Source of the DNA: Nectonema munidae
Lineage: Eukaryota; Nematomorpha; Nectonematoida; Nectonematidae
Length of the DNA stretch: 64,000 nt
Direction of reading: 5' to 3'
NCBI GenBank assembly: GCA_030549495.1
Contig: JAUIRK010000136.1
Span: 186,001-250,000 of the forward strand
Part shown: piece by piece, positions 10,779 to 25,700 of the stretch
Numbering within the stretch: the stretch's first letter is position 1
Layout: every line of letters begins with the position of its first letter
The notes under the pieces: generated by a model
Databases searched by the model: none
The model's input: the letters and a program-made list of their open reading frames with translations, nothing else
Told to the model about the DNA's origin: nothing
Position numbers and translations under genes: made by a program

Positions 10779-13700
10779 GTAAGGCACGTTTTTGAATCTT
10801 CACCGAAATCAATCATGCAATCTCCATCAGCATCATCATCATCATCATCAATCAATCTTTTTTAACTACCCTCTATACTTGAGTATAATCATGCAACATT
10901 CGAAGGCATACTATTTAACTTAATTATATGGCATCGCATCATACACGGCATACAATTTTTTATGTTTTGAATTTTTTTTGTTTAATTTTTGTACATAATA
11001 AAGTGTAGTACCATGAAACAGTATATTCTATTGAATTCATGAAATCATTAAGATAAAGTTCATCAGTCTCTTTCATACCGAATATCATGATTGAATATAA
11101 TAATTCTTCAAAGTTTTCATTGTTTTTCGCTCAATATAGAAATTCACATGATAGACGAGATATATTGTAAAAGCGTTTTTTACGGTGAAAAATCTGAGGA
11201 TCGCGTAATCAGCGAGGTCGCACTATGCTCGAGTATATACGATATACCATTTAGCTAAATTTTAACTGGACCTTGGGAATTGTAAATTCCAACTCAATAT
11301 TTAAATGCGATTCTCAAAACCACGATTTTAAAATTTCCTATGCAATTCTAAATATAATGGAATATTTGATAAAAAAATGTTTTTGCCAATTCAAGTTGAA
11401 TACAAATGTCAATTAAGATGCTGTACTTTTTTTCATAAAGTTGAGATCGAGTTGACGAAAGCATCGTTCTGATTCCTTTGTCCGTTTTAAGAAGCATCTG
11501 TAAGAGTTTGAAAAAAAAATTGATTTATTATTTTTTATATAATGTTTCTATTTTTTTATTATATTTTTTCATGTTTATGTGTAAAATATTATTCAAATTT
11601 TTCTAATATTTATTGATGTTTATTAGTTATAAATGTCAAATAAATCTCTCTGTCTAGAAAAATTTTTATATGCAAGTATCTGTTACTTTTTTAGGCATTA
11701 AGATTGAAGCGTCTGTCCCTGGCACTGTATACAGCGATCTTGTAAGGGCAAATATTCTTTCCGATCCATACTTTGCTTTCAAAGATGTTGAATTTCGATG
11801 GGTAGCAAAGGATGATTGGCAGTATTCTATATCCTTCAAATGTAGGTATCTTTAAAAGAATCCTAGTTATACGAAAAGGCCTTGTGTAGGGTTACCAGAA
11901 ATACATTTGTCTATAAAGCCACATTTTCGTCTAGCCGAGTAGTCTCTCTACCTAGCAAGACAAGAAATAAACTTCAAATAGACAGGCAATCATCGGAACG
12001 TCCGAAAAAATTTTAATATTCGATCAACAAAAGTCAATAAAGTCAATTATTCCTGAAAGTTCAAAAAACAAATTCACATTTTTTTCTGACCTAACTTTAG
12101 GACTTGTTTTCAAATATATTTAAGTCACGGAATTCAAAAATAATAATATTTTTTCTATAACTTAGGGTTTTTTGTGATGGAATTTTTTAAATAATATAAG
12201 AATTCATTTCAAAGTCTTTTTGCGAAAAAAATATTGAAATTTCGCAAACTTTTTTTCTAATGTGAAAATTTTATTTTTATTATTTTAGGTTTGTATATTT
12301 GCAAGTCAAAAAATGAAAATAAGTGGGTTTGTGAGAAAAGCATAATCAGCCAATTTATAGCTGCATATAAGCCGCCATATTATGAAAATATGCGTGAATG
12401 CGACAAAAAGCAAAAGAAAACAGATGAGATTGGGAATTTCTATCTACCGTGAGAGCAAAAAATATGTAGTTATTTGTTAGTTTTGTTTTATACAAAGACA
12501 TGTTGCTATGGCCAGAAACCTCGACACAAAGCAAGGTATCCAAAGTTTAGCTTTACGTCCTATGCTTCATTGAAATGAAGTACCAGTTCCTGTATTTACA
12601 AGTCTACCTATACTTTATATCGGCCATCCATACACTTGAATAAAACACGAGCACTTAAAATTAATACTGAATTTACTTAAGTACGACAACAACAAATTGA
12701 TCATATCTATCAAACTTTTAAGCTCAGCTCAACGAGGGAACTACAAAATATCCATTATCTTGTGTTCATTGGATAGCCGAGCGAAGCAAAAACGTTGCAA
12801 ATAGCAATTAAGAAAAGTTGTACTGTTGGAGAAAATAACATTATTATACATCAACTACTTCCACCTCTTTATACCAAGCTAAAGCTGATAAAACAATCTG
12901 TTAAAGCATTGCCTGGAGAAGGAAATTGTTTCAAGTTTATGTATAGACATTTTCTCACTCAAGTTATGATAAAATAAGAGCTGGTTTTTGTGACGTAACA
13001 TAAACTAGAAAGTTAAAAATGATGTCAAAGCCAGGGTTGGGTTCAATTATAATTGTAATTGTGTAATTGAAAATTAATTACAACTAACGTGTAATTCTAA
13101 TTGTAATTGTAATTGAGAAAAAAAATAGAGTGTAATTGAAATTATAATTGTAATTAAAGCCTCATAATTGGAAAATAATTGTAATTGAAACCCCAATTTT
13201 CAATTATTTTGACTATAAGAAGAGTATGCCTAAGCCAAAACAATGGAACATAAATGATCCTAGACAGCAGGAAATGACTAAATGTGTTGTAAATTATATC
13301 GCACAAAGCCTGCAACCTCTATCCACAGTTGATGACCCTACTTTTCGTGATCTTTTAAACAAGGCTCAACCAGCGTATACGTTGCCCAGTCGCAAATATT
13401 TATCGACTTTTTTGATACCGAAAAAGTTTCAAGAAGTAAAAGAAAAAATTAAAATACAGTTAGCTGAAATAGATGATATTTGCTTAACACTTGACATCTG
13501 GTCTAGCAGGGATATGAGAGGGTTTATTGGTGTGACAGGACACTTTGTAGAAAACTTTTCTCTCAGGAACATTATGTTAACTTGCCAGCGTTTCAAAGGT
13601 CATAACACTGGAGAGAGGATTTTATCAGTTTTTCGGGAGATTGTGAATTCATTCTCTATAGACAATAAGATAAGCGATATTATAACAGATAATGCAGCTA

Positions 13701-16700
13701 ACATGTTAAATGCCTTCGTCACGCTACCCGGATTGGAGCATCACATAACAAGTGATAGCGAAAGTGAATGTGAAGATGATGAGAATTTGGAGTTGGAATC
13801 TAGTTGTACAGTTGACGAAGCTTTGATGAATTTTCCCAAACATATTCCTTGTTTTGCTCACACTATTCAACTGGTGGTTAAAGATGGATTGAAAAATACG
13901 CAAGAAATTGCAGCTATTATAAATAAAGCGTCTAAACTCATTAATCACATAAGACATTCAAGCCTATGTACAGAGATTTTTGAAGATCATAAGTTTCAAG
14001 CAAAAAACGAGACTAGGTGGAGCAGTGCTAACAAGATGCTAAAATCTATTTTAATAGCTGATCCCATGAAAATTGAAAAGATCAAGTTTCTTGGAAAGAT
14101 GACCAAAGATGAGATGAATATCATCAAAATAATAACAGAAGTTTTAACACCGTTTGAAATTGCTACGAATCAATGCCAAGGACAAAACGTAGTAACATCT
14201 AGTCTCGTGTTACCTTGTATTCGAGGTATAAAGTCTGCACTACTTGAGCTATCTTCACAGTACAAATCGAGTCTAGTTTCGAATATTTCTTTCTCAGTTG
14301 AAAAGCGCTTAAATATATATGAAAAAAGTGATGCTTTTCGATTAGCAGCTGTTCTTGATCCAAGATGGAAAACTGATTGCTGCACACCGGAGGAAATCCT
14401 TGAGCTGACTCATCTGCTGCAAAAGGAAGTTACAGCGTTAGTCCCACTGAATAAAACAAGTACACTTCAACAAGTGACAGAAGCCCCTAAGAAAAAATGC
14501 AACTCTTCAATTTCATGTCTACAAAGTCCATTGCGAAGGATTACACAAACTTTTCAAGCACATCGGCTGAGTATCAGATAAAGTCTTATCTAAAAGAATC
14601 AACAATTCCGGAGGACAGCGACCCGCTTATTTTCTGGCAACAAAATAAATCTATTTATCCTGAGTTAAAAACGCACAGTTTTAACTTCGAAAAAGTTAAC
14701 TTCGAAGAAGTTTTTCTTCGCTATTTAGCTATTCCTTCATCATCTGCTCCTGTCGAACGAGTTTTTTCGATTGCTGGCAAAATTATAAGGCCAGACAGAT
14801 GCCGTTTATCAGATTTGAGATTTGAGGAGCTAATGTTTCTAAGATCAAACATGCATATTGTATGAATCGATAAATTTTTTAAATATCAATTTCAAATTAG
14901 TTACATTTTTTTGTTCTATAATAAATATATTTACTTATTTTTGTATAAATCGGAAGTTGTAATTGTAATTATAATTGAAAGAAAAATTAATTACATAATT
15001 GTAATTGTAATTGTATTTGAAAAATTTTTTTTAACATAATTGTAATTATAATTGTAGTTTAAGGGTAGTAAATAAAAGTGTAATTGTAATTAAAAGTTAT
15101 AATTGACCCCAACCCTGGTCAAAGCCTCATGAACTCAATGAATTAAAAGAAAAGAGCATGGAATGCATTTCTTGCTGTTAAGAAAGAATTTTTAGAAAGT
15201 AAAAGAGATGTCAACTTCAAAGATTTAGTGGAAAATGTTCCTGAAATTTTTCATTTTTTGGGTTCCAATATCCAAAAGCCATCTTAATGAATTTCCTGCT
15301 AATCTTGGAGATTTGAGATGAAAATGGAGAACTCTTGAAGGAAAGACATCAAGTTGAATGGAATAAAATATGAAGGTTGATGGTCGAGTATTCAAACTGA
15401 GTGTTTCGACATCAAACATTCTAAACGCTCTTGTAAGAAACAATTTGTTCGATATTTTTATATTTCCGTATTTTTTATTAAATAAACTAAAATACTGGCT
15501 AATTTAATATTCAAAGTTATAGAATTCAATAAAAAGTTCCAAACAAATGAACTATTTATACAGTACAGACTAAACTAAATTTAAGTGACGGAATAAAACT
15601 TAGATGTGTTAGAAAAAATGGATTTCATATTTGAAAACATCGTCTAAAAATTTACTGAAAGTAATCATAAAATCTTAATCAGCAAAAAGGTTGTTGTCCT
15701 TTGTTATCAACTTTGACTTTTTTGTTTTTTGAAGTTTTTTATGTCACTAAAGTCAAAAAAAATAAATTTTTACGTCAATAAATCGTAAAAAAATTTATTC
15801 ATATTTTTATAGTTTGCTTTAAAATCAAAATAATTTTGACTGTAACTTTTACAAATTATTTGTAGAATTATATATATATGTTAAAAATAGATTGCTCTGT
15901 AAATGAACAAGATATTTGTTGGAAGAAAAATGAGATTGAAGAAAAAATCAAAATATTATAAATTTGCTTTTCTTCATATTTCCTATGCTTTATCTTTGAA
16001 TCAATGTACTTTTATACTAATTTCTGAAAGAATATACAAAAAAAATTTCACAATTTCTCATTATTCAATTCAATTTTAACATATGAGCACGTGTTTGCAT
16101 TATTTATAATTATTTACATACATTAACGGAAGATACATCAGAAATGTCTAAAATAATTTTAGTATCGCAAGGTTTTAACGCCCGGATTTTCAAAAATTAA
16201 AGGACAGATTTTATAAACTTTTCTATTAACTTTTTGTTTTGAAGTTTCATATCTTAATGAGGGTTTTTAAGGAAAACTTATTAGCTTTAAAACTTTATTA
16301 TTTTTCTAGATATGACAATACTCCGAACAGCTTCAACTTATTGTAAAATTCATAATTTCTCTCTTTCACTTGAATAAGTTTGTTGTCTATTTAGATTTTA
16401 TAGATTGTTCAAAATTAAGTCTATTTTGTTGTTTTTGGGTAGAGCTTTACACTTAGGCTGTGAAGCAGTGACTAAATTTTGTCGCTCCCCTACCAGAATG
16501 TGATTTTTGGAAATTTCTGGTCTGAGTCTAAAACATTCCTGAACAGCTTTAATCCACATGAGGTCATTGACCTGCACCTAAAGATTTTATCTATAAGTGC
16601 ACGCAGATCAAAATTGAGTCAATATATAGTATTTTTGACACTACATGTGAAAAAATAACCCACAGAATGTTTTAACTCAAACCATTTTTGTTGTACCTGA

Positions 16701-19700
16701 TAACATGACATCATTATAAAAAAATTGAAGTAGTTAACGAGTTTAATGTTCCTCTCCATCTTAATATGGCTAAAAGCTTCCTGTAAAATTAAAGAAAGTT
16801 ATGAAAATAGTGGTCATCAGTGTAAAAGACTACGTTTATGTAAGTTTCCAGATGTTGAAGAAGCGCTTTATTTGTGGTTTAGGCAGGCTCTAAATCAAAA
16901 TATTCCAATTTTTGGACCAATACTGCAAACAAAAGTGTTAAAACTTGTCAAAAATGTGCAATATCAAGATTTTAATTGTAGTGAACGATGGATTCGTTTT
17001 AAAGAACGGTATGATATTGCTTTTAGAAGTATTAGTGGAGAAGGTAGCAGTGTTAACGATGAAAAAGTGAAGACATGGTTTGATGCTACACTTCCTTAAA
17101 TACTGGATACGTACTCACCGAATGATGTATATAATGCAGATGAGTTCGGTTTGTTTTACAGATTAATATCTTCAAAGTCTTTGACTTTCAAAGAAGAACA
17201 GTGTTTAGGTGGTAGGCTTTCAAAAAAAAGTCCACCGTTTTAGTTTGCACAAATATGACTGACACATGCAAATTCCCTTTAAATGTTATTGGTAAATCAC
17301 TCCAAAATCATGCAGGCATCAACCTTCCTGCTTCTTTTGAGGATTGATTATATTTGTGTTGATGACAACATTGTTACAGACGCTTTAACAGATGAAGAGA
17401 TAGCATTGTTAATGAAAATTACAAAAAATCTAATGAAAAGTCAGACACACCTCACAAGGTTCAACAAAAGAAGCGCCAAGTCCTTCAACCGCATTAACTT
17501 TATGCCCAGACTTAATACTTCTTTTCAAACGCATGAAAATTCTTCTGATATCTTCAATTATAAATATAATTAAGCTGCAAAATGTTATTGAGAATGTGAA
17601 AAGAAAAAAACTGAAGCAATCTGTGATGGAAAATTTTTTTCCCTATCAAAATCTTTATTAGTTTTTTCCCGAATTATGATTTAATAAATAGATGACTCTA
17701 ACTTTGCTTGTGATGACGTTTTTAAATTGTCCATTGAAGTTCGACACAACAAAATTTTACTTATAACGTTATCGCTTGATTTGCAACAAACTTTTAGTTA
17801 GAACCCACCGTTTGAAACACATTCTAGAAAAAACTTACTCAAGTGCTAACTTTTACGATTATATTTTGCTCTTTTAATATTTTTTTGAAAGTAATTTCAT
17901 ATTTGCTTTTTCATATTTTACCCAACATAAAATTATCTTAACGGAAAATACCTCTTTTCGCGAGCAGTGTATCCTTTTTTTACTTTTTGAATTTTTTATA
18001 TTTCGAAAGTGTATGCTTTTTTATTTTAGTGCCCAAAAGTCTTCTAGATATGGAAGAAATATACTTGGTTTGTGAAGGATTAGATACAGTCTCAACTATT
18101 TCCTTAAATAGAGTGAAAATCAAAGAAACTTCTAACATGTTTGTCAAATATATTCTACCAATTAAAAATTTCTTATCAAAAGTATGATTAGCAGTTTTCA
18201 TTTTTAATTGAATTATAGTAATTGTTTACACTTCGCCTTCCAAATCTATATTACTTTTTGGCACGCATTTTGAAAATTTTTTTCTGGCTGACGAAAATAT
18301 CTCAGTATCAAATACAATGTTTTCTTTAAATAGATTTACCTTGTCAATTTTCTATGGGTACTATTTATAAATGTTTATTTCTACGACTCAGTCGCTTAGA
18401 CATATGAAATCACCTGCAAACACATTCATACATATACACATGATCTCAGAAACACAAAGATTTTCACGTGCCTTCAAGCATATTTACAAGCACACACATT
18501 CCGAAGAGCAAATCATACACTCATAGACATAGATGGACGAATTGCCTTTTTCACTATTATTTATTGTAATTACTGGTTTAATGTTTTATTTTTCTGTATC
18601 CAAAATTTATAATTTCTATATGACCCACCTCAAATTTGTTATAGCACATTTTAGCCATGTGGGGAGAGGTTATAGAGCACAGATTTACACCGTCATATTT
18701 GCCCAACTTCAAATTTAGAAAAACTTCAAATCAATGTTTTATTCATTTGAAGCAATTAACTTTTTATATTAATTAATTTCAAACATAAAAGAAAATTATT
18801 TCAATTACCTAAAATTTTTAAACTTTTTTCAACTTAATGAGAAAAAATTCTGAAATATAATTTAAGTCTAAAAAATCGTTTTATCCAACACATATCCAAC
18901 GCTCAATATGATTAATCTCATTTCAAATTCATTCCACAAAAATCAATTCAGTGAATCAAATACCACGATTGGTTTAGACAATGTACTCAAAAATAGCGAC
19001 TCTACACAAAAAATTAGTTCCAAATATTATTTAGTATACTTTTTTTTTCAAATTTATAAACAATTAACATAATGAAGATAAATAAAGAGAAAAATAGATG
19101 GCCATATTCATGGTAATCATAAAGTACGTATTCTTACTCTTTCTAAGACTTGTTTTACAATTTAGGATTCAAACAGCCTTGAAATCAACTTTCGCTCTCC
19201 TATCCAGTTCACGTTAGAGCAGAATGCAAAACTCGAATCACCCATCTTTCCGAATCAAGTGCCGCAAGCCCAGAATGGCGAGTCCCATGTCAATTTGATA
19301 AGGAAGGAGCAAAGTAGTTTCAGTTGGGATTGGGGTCCTGCTTTTCCTGATATGGGAATCTGGTATTTTTTTTGAAGAAGGAAGGAAGGAATACCGTGAT
19401 ATTTAAATCGCTTTCTTTCGCAGGAAAAATATTAAAGTTGTTGGATATAAAGATGTGCTAGTAGAAGACTTCACTATATCTGCTATGAAAAGTAAATTCT
19501 ATATTTAATATGCATGTCCCTAAACCTCACGCAGGGGATGACGAGCTTTTGATAATGGAGTGCCCAAACTAACTGACAAAGGCATTTCACGTGCCAATCT
19601 AAAATATACCCAAAATATAAAATGAGTATATGCTTTTCAAACTTGTAATGACCGAAATTTATTTTATTTTCAAAATGCAGGCAAACTGATGTAATTTTAT

Positions 19701-22700
19701 TTTTCAAATTATAAACAATGCAATTACATCAAATTTTCATTTTTGTATTTGAAAACCCTTCTCACTACAACCCCTTCTTTCAATCTTAGCCGCAAATAGA
19801 AATAAAGTTTAAAACGACTCTACTTATATCGGATGATCGTCAAAATAGGAACACATTTCAATAGTCCTTGTTTAGAATGAGCGTGGTAATAAGATTTATT
19901 AATTTTTACATATCATGATCTGTATAACGCTAAACATATAACTCATTTCAAAAAATGGGAGTTTACAGCGCAAGCGTATAAACAAAATGTTCATCTTTTA
20001 CATCTTGAAATATTGTTATAAGATTTTTTGCCTATACTGAGGTATGCGTGCCATTGTATATTTGTCTACGTGCCAGACTTGGAGGCTGCAGATGCAGACG
20101 CCTTACACTATACGTAATTTATTTTTTTTTCGCTTCCACAAAACTTTTTAAATGCAGTTAACTCGCTTCTTCGCCGGAAAACTCAATCTCCGAACGATCT
20201 AGGTTATTATGAAAAAAAGGAAAAGCAGAAGATTAATTTCCGGAAATTAATAGTGCTTGATTGTGTTAAGTTAACCCATTTACCGCCAATGTTCCTATTT
20301 TGGAACATAAGTAATTTCATCTTCGTCTGCTTTTTTCAATGACTTTGAATATAAATCGTCTGCGTTTTTTTAGATATCGTCTGCTTTGCTTGGTCTTAAA
20401 TGGGTTAAAGCGAAAAAATGTTGAAAAGGCGAATAAAATAAAGCAGGCTTAAAAACAGGATTCTATTGAAGTGAAAAGTTTCAAGTTTTTAAAGTTAATT
20501 TATTCATCTATGGCGCTCTAACGTTTGAAAAGTACTAAGTGAACAAAAACTAGAAAAATGAGAATATTATTCTCAAAGAAGTTATATTTTCATTATTTTT
20601 ATACTTTCAGCATTGCGGGAATTATGCAATAGGTTAGTGCCACTCACAATATTAAAAAATTTTCATTTCGTGAGATAACCAATCCTTTTGTTATTGGAAC
20701 AGTAAGATTGTGAAATTACGGATTTCGTCAAATTCCTAACAATTTTAGCTTTTTCGTGAAATTACTGTTTCACTTAGGGACTTCATGAATTCCCTAAAAT
20801 TTCTAGGAATTTTGTTTCACGGATTTAGGATTTCACGAAAGCTCTAATTTTATAATCTTACTGTAACACATATATTACTATTGTACCAACTAAAATTTTT
20901 CTTGCCTCAAGTATATGCGTATTTATGGGGAGGAGGCAATGTGACTTCTTCTATTCCCAATTGATTCTTTTCCCTGTCCTATGCTCAGTTAAGATCTAAG
21001 TACTTCTTTGCACTGCCTCTCAGCTCCCTCGAGCTTTACCGCTGTTTTTGAGATTTAAGTTTTTCATGTCTAATGTCAAAATGTATGTATTCGTATGTAT
21101 GTATGTGTGTATATATGACTAAATATTATTTTGAGACGTGTATTAATACAAATAAATAGGAAAAATTTGAGTCAAGAATGTCAAAAAATATATATGTAAA
21201 TGTATGTATGCTAACGCTATACCTAACCTCGACCTTGACACTAACACTAAACCTAACACTAATGCTAATTCTTCACTAATCCTAACCCGACATTAAGTTT
21301 CACAAATTTTACACATTAAGCCCAATTTAAATATTGGTTGAGCACTTGTCAACTCTTAGGAAATTGAGGAAAAAAGTTGAATAGTTAAAATCAGTTGTGG
21401 AGTACACAATGATTTTATAATCGACACAGTTTCAAATAAATTGGAACATTCTATTAAAGGTAGCAAGGGTGTTTTCATCGAAAAGGCACAATTGCGTCGC
21501 TTGTATCGAACTATGAGGCAAGCAGGCTTGATGGGGAATCGAACCCAAGACCTTGAATTATCGAATCCAGCATCTAACCAACACTACTCACGCCCCTATT
21601 AGAAAACTAAGAAAAAAATATTACGATAATAATGATCTTTTAATAATAAATGAACTTTGAAAAATCATAAATACTCTCATCAAATCTCCAAGAATTAAAT
21701 TTTAACTACACTGTGAAAAATCTGTTTAGATTCTAAACATATTTTGAGCACAAAATCTGTCACAAATTAGAAACACTTTTTTAGCTAAACATGTTTTCAC
21801 GCGTTTAAAAATATGTGTTTTTAAATTTTGCGTGTTTAATAAAAATATGTTTAAATTTCAAGTGTTTAAAAATAACGTGCTAAAGTTCTAAACACATTAT
21901 ATACACTAAACCTTCCCATCAACACTTTAATTTAAAACATGTCAAATTACTTTTTTCAGAAATTAAATGTTTTACAGAATCTTTCTCTAGAAACTTTTTC
22001 CCTGCACTCGATCAAAAAACCTTGTAGTTGAAACTAAAAATAGAACGTAAACAAAATGCGGTAAAGTATATTTCAATTTTCACAAAAATATTTTTTTCAA
22101 ACATTAAATATTTCCTTCTTTAAAAAAAGACTTTTATCCTTTGGAAGATATTTTTGAAAAAAGCCAAGACTTGGAAGCATTTTGGGTATGATAAGTCAAA
22201 GACGTAGTAAACACACAATAAACTAAACAATGCTTCCTTCAATGTTTGTTTTGTGTTGATTGATACACCACATCGTTGAATTACCATGCTTGTAATAAAA
22301 TTACAAACATAAAAATGGAAAGTCATTTCAGAAAAATCATCTAACATTCTTACTGAATGCAGAAGTAGATCAAAGATATATATACACTTTGAGATAAGGC
22401 AGTATGAAGGCGAAGTAGGGAAGAAGTGATGCCTCCTGTATCGGTAAAAGAATGGAGAAAAAGATAAGATGGTGAATATTACGACGACAATATTGAGAAG
22501 TTATGAAGATACAAGGGATTGGATTGAAAAATTGAAATATGGAACTTCACACAACTGTGCCCTTGAAGAGAATCTAAATATTTTAACCGTGAAGCAAAAG
22601 CAAAGTCATAAAAGAAAAATACGAAGAGTACAACTTTTGAAGTATTGAAACGAGGTTGAAATATGAACATTATCAAAACAAATACGATAGAAGAAGTGTA

Positions 22701-25700
22701 AAATAAAGAAGAGACTCTCTCAGTGTGTTAAAAAGTGAATTGTGTTTAATTAACCAAAGAAGTGCTTACATCCTAAACACTTCTTTGGAAATATAAGAAA
22801 TAAAATCAAGTATTTAAAGAGATTTTAAACACAAAATAATCTAAAAATCAAAAAATATCCTTGAATTCTAAACAGACTTTTTACAGTGTATAAGTAAGTA
22901 AGTAAGTTTATTTAAATAAAATGAAAATATTAATAAGAATAAACAGAGATATAAGGTAATTTTATACTGAATTTTAATGAAAATATATGTATTCAAAAGA
23001 AATGAAGTGTGAAATCTAAAGGTTTATGCAAACCGCTGCAAGATTTCCAACATCAAGTATTATATTTTATATAGCATCAGAAAGAGTAAGAAGAGAAGTG
23101 TTACTACTACTAGAGAAATATGTATTCAATTCAGCAAAATTAAACAAAAAATCATTTTGAAAATATGAATGATTGTTTGATTCATAATAGTTTGTATTAA
23201 ACTTGACCCTTTCAACTTCTTTTTGCACTGATGGACAAGCAAAATCAAATGCTAAATGATCAGTTTTTTCACGACAAAAAAACTTACAAGTTGCGCACGT
23301 TAATTGATTAGAAGCCATATCACAAGAACTACCATTGTGATTTTAGAACAGTACCTACAAATAGGTTTTCTAGTACACTTTGTTGCCTTGTGTCCAAACA
23401 GACAGCAGTTTGAGCACTGTTTGTACAATATGTGAGGATAAAGCTTATAACTATTCAAATCAATGTAAACTACAAACTTATTTTTTTGAAAGAAATTGAA
23501 AATTTTACTGGACACTACAAAAACTAAAAGTTTACGATCTTGAGACCTTAACTTTTTAGAAAACAGAAATCTAAAAACCTCACCTTGTTCTTTCAAACTT
23601 TTAAGGCTAGGATTTTTAGAAAACATTGATTCTAAAATCTCTTCATCAGATATTTTACATGAAAAATTGAGACTTAGTTTAGGCAAAAACTTTCTAGCCG
23701 GATCAACTTTAAGCTTTTCAGTGGATACTTTTTCAGAAGCTCTCTGCATACTTTGAGAGTCACTAAACTTAAAGCAATACTTGTTTTTCATTTTTTTCAC
23801 AGAACTAACTTGAACGTCTTTCAGCACTTTTGAAGACTTTTCAAAAACATTATCATCGGCATCAGATTTTGAAACGTAAAAACAAAATATAGAATAGAAT
23901 CACCGATTAACATGAAATCACTCAAAGCTTGATGCATCTTCTCGTTCAGACAACTCAATAATCCATCCAAACCCAAAATATTACTTAGTTCCTCTTTTGA
24001 GTTCTGATAAAGCTTAAATAAGGTTTAGGCACCAATTGAAAGCTTAAAAATAAATAATTTGATAAATCTTAAGGTGCGTTAAGAAATGTTGTTGAATTCT
24101 TTATAAAATTTATCGCCATGTGTTAAATTCATCTATTTATGTCGTCTTGTTTGATGAAGTGATTCAGTGTTTTTTTTAATTTATTTTATTTTAAATTCAT
24201 TTTGAAGAGGATTTTTGCAATTTTTTTCTCCTCGATCTTTACACAGTTTGAAAAGTTAACATGGGATTTTTAATATGGGTTGTATATTTGAAATTTAACC
24301 ATAGAAAATAAGAGTTGACGAAAAACTCCCACGAAAAAATTTTCTACTAAACTTCACTCTAAAAAATAACTTTACCATTGTGATATTATAAATTATTGAA
24401 AAATTATCCAATATTATCATTGGATATTTTTCTAAATTCAGATCTAACTAAGTTGCGAATATCTTATATATATTTTTCTATATACATTTATAAATATTTG
24501 AATTTTTTTCAAGATTCAAACACCGAAACATGGAAAGTCAGTGGAAAGATTTATTTTTATCCTTTCAACTCAAAAAATGGAGGTAGTACTGTTGTCAAAT
24601 TCAGATTTAATTTTTTCGATTTAAGCTTTGTCAAAAAAATCATGTGTGAGTTGAATACGAAAAATAGTCCTTGCAAATACGAATTTCCCATCGAATCAGT
24701 GAGTTATATCTTCTCTATTTTTATCATGTGATTTAATACAGTTTTATCAAAAATTTCTCATTTTAGAAAATAACAATTGAAAAATGGTATCCTTCGGGAT
24801 ATGGTTCTCAACGCCTCTACAATGTCCTACTTTCTTACAAGACAGAAAATCATGTAACCGGATTTCCATCCCTTCACAAAAAAATTGGCTTTAGAACAGT
24901 TGAGTTAGTTACGGACGATCTTGGACCAGGCATTGGTACTTTCTTCTGACTCTTTCCCTCTCTTATCTTTTGTATTTATGTTCATCCCGCCGCTGAAACT
25001 TTTAAATAATTGGTCGAAGCTACTTTTTGCTAATGGATAATTTGATCAAAGGGACTTTGCCGTCGTATAATTGGTCGAACCTACTTTTCGTCGATGGATA
25101 ATTGGTCAGCGGGAATTAAAAGAACAAAAGATACAAAGCATTTATTCATTACTAATATAGATATTATCATTAATACCGAAAACCCTTAATACTTCATAAT
25201 TATTCGATGATTATCAGCAAAAAGTAGTAAATTAGTCATAGACAGAGGGAGCTTAAGACTGCTTTTCCCCCTTGAGAAAAATGATTTTATATTGTTATGT
25301 CGTATAAAAAGATTTTGGGCCCTCTTTCAATTTCCTCGCCACGAAGTGAGTAGTAATGGCTGGTATATTTTATTAATTTGGAATTTAACCATACAAGCTA
25401 CCTATCTTTTTTATACTGGTATGTATATATTGCTATCATTTATTTATACAATGGGCGTGGAACCCACATTTGCGGATACCCGTCCATACTCATATAGAAT
25501 TCTTTGGGGGCGGTGCGGATGCAGGCATGGAAACATTGAATGAAAGTAAAAATATTTTGCTTTATCTTAATCAACCTTGATGTAAAGTGCAAGTTTAGAC
25601 AATTTACGCTTAACTTGCATTTGGAATTACAAAGTAATAAGTGATCGACTCTTAAGTTTAACCTTAATCACTAATAAATATATCTTCTAATAAATTTAGA

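Noticed and set aside
11842-11845. Alternative exon 2 donor at 11846 (after TGTAG)
   Set aside because: It shifts the phase so that exon 3 no longer reads LVCEGLDTV.
21209-21290. Interstitial telomere of the TTAGG type
   Set aside because: CCTAAC-like words occur but spacing and sequence are irregular; no run of even three perfect units.
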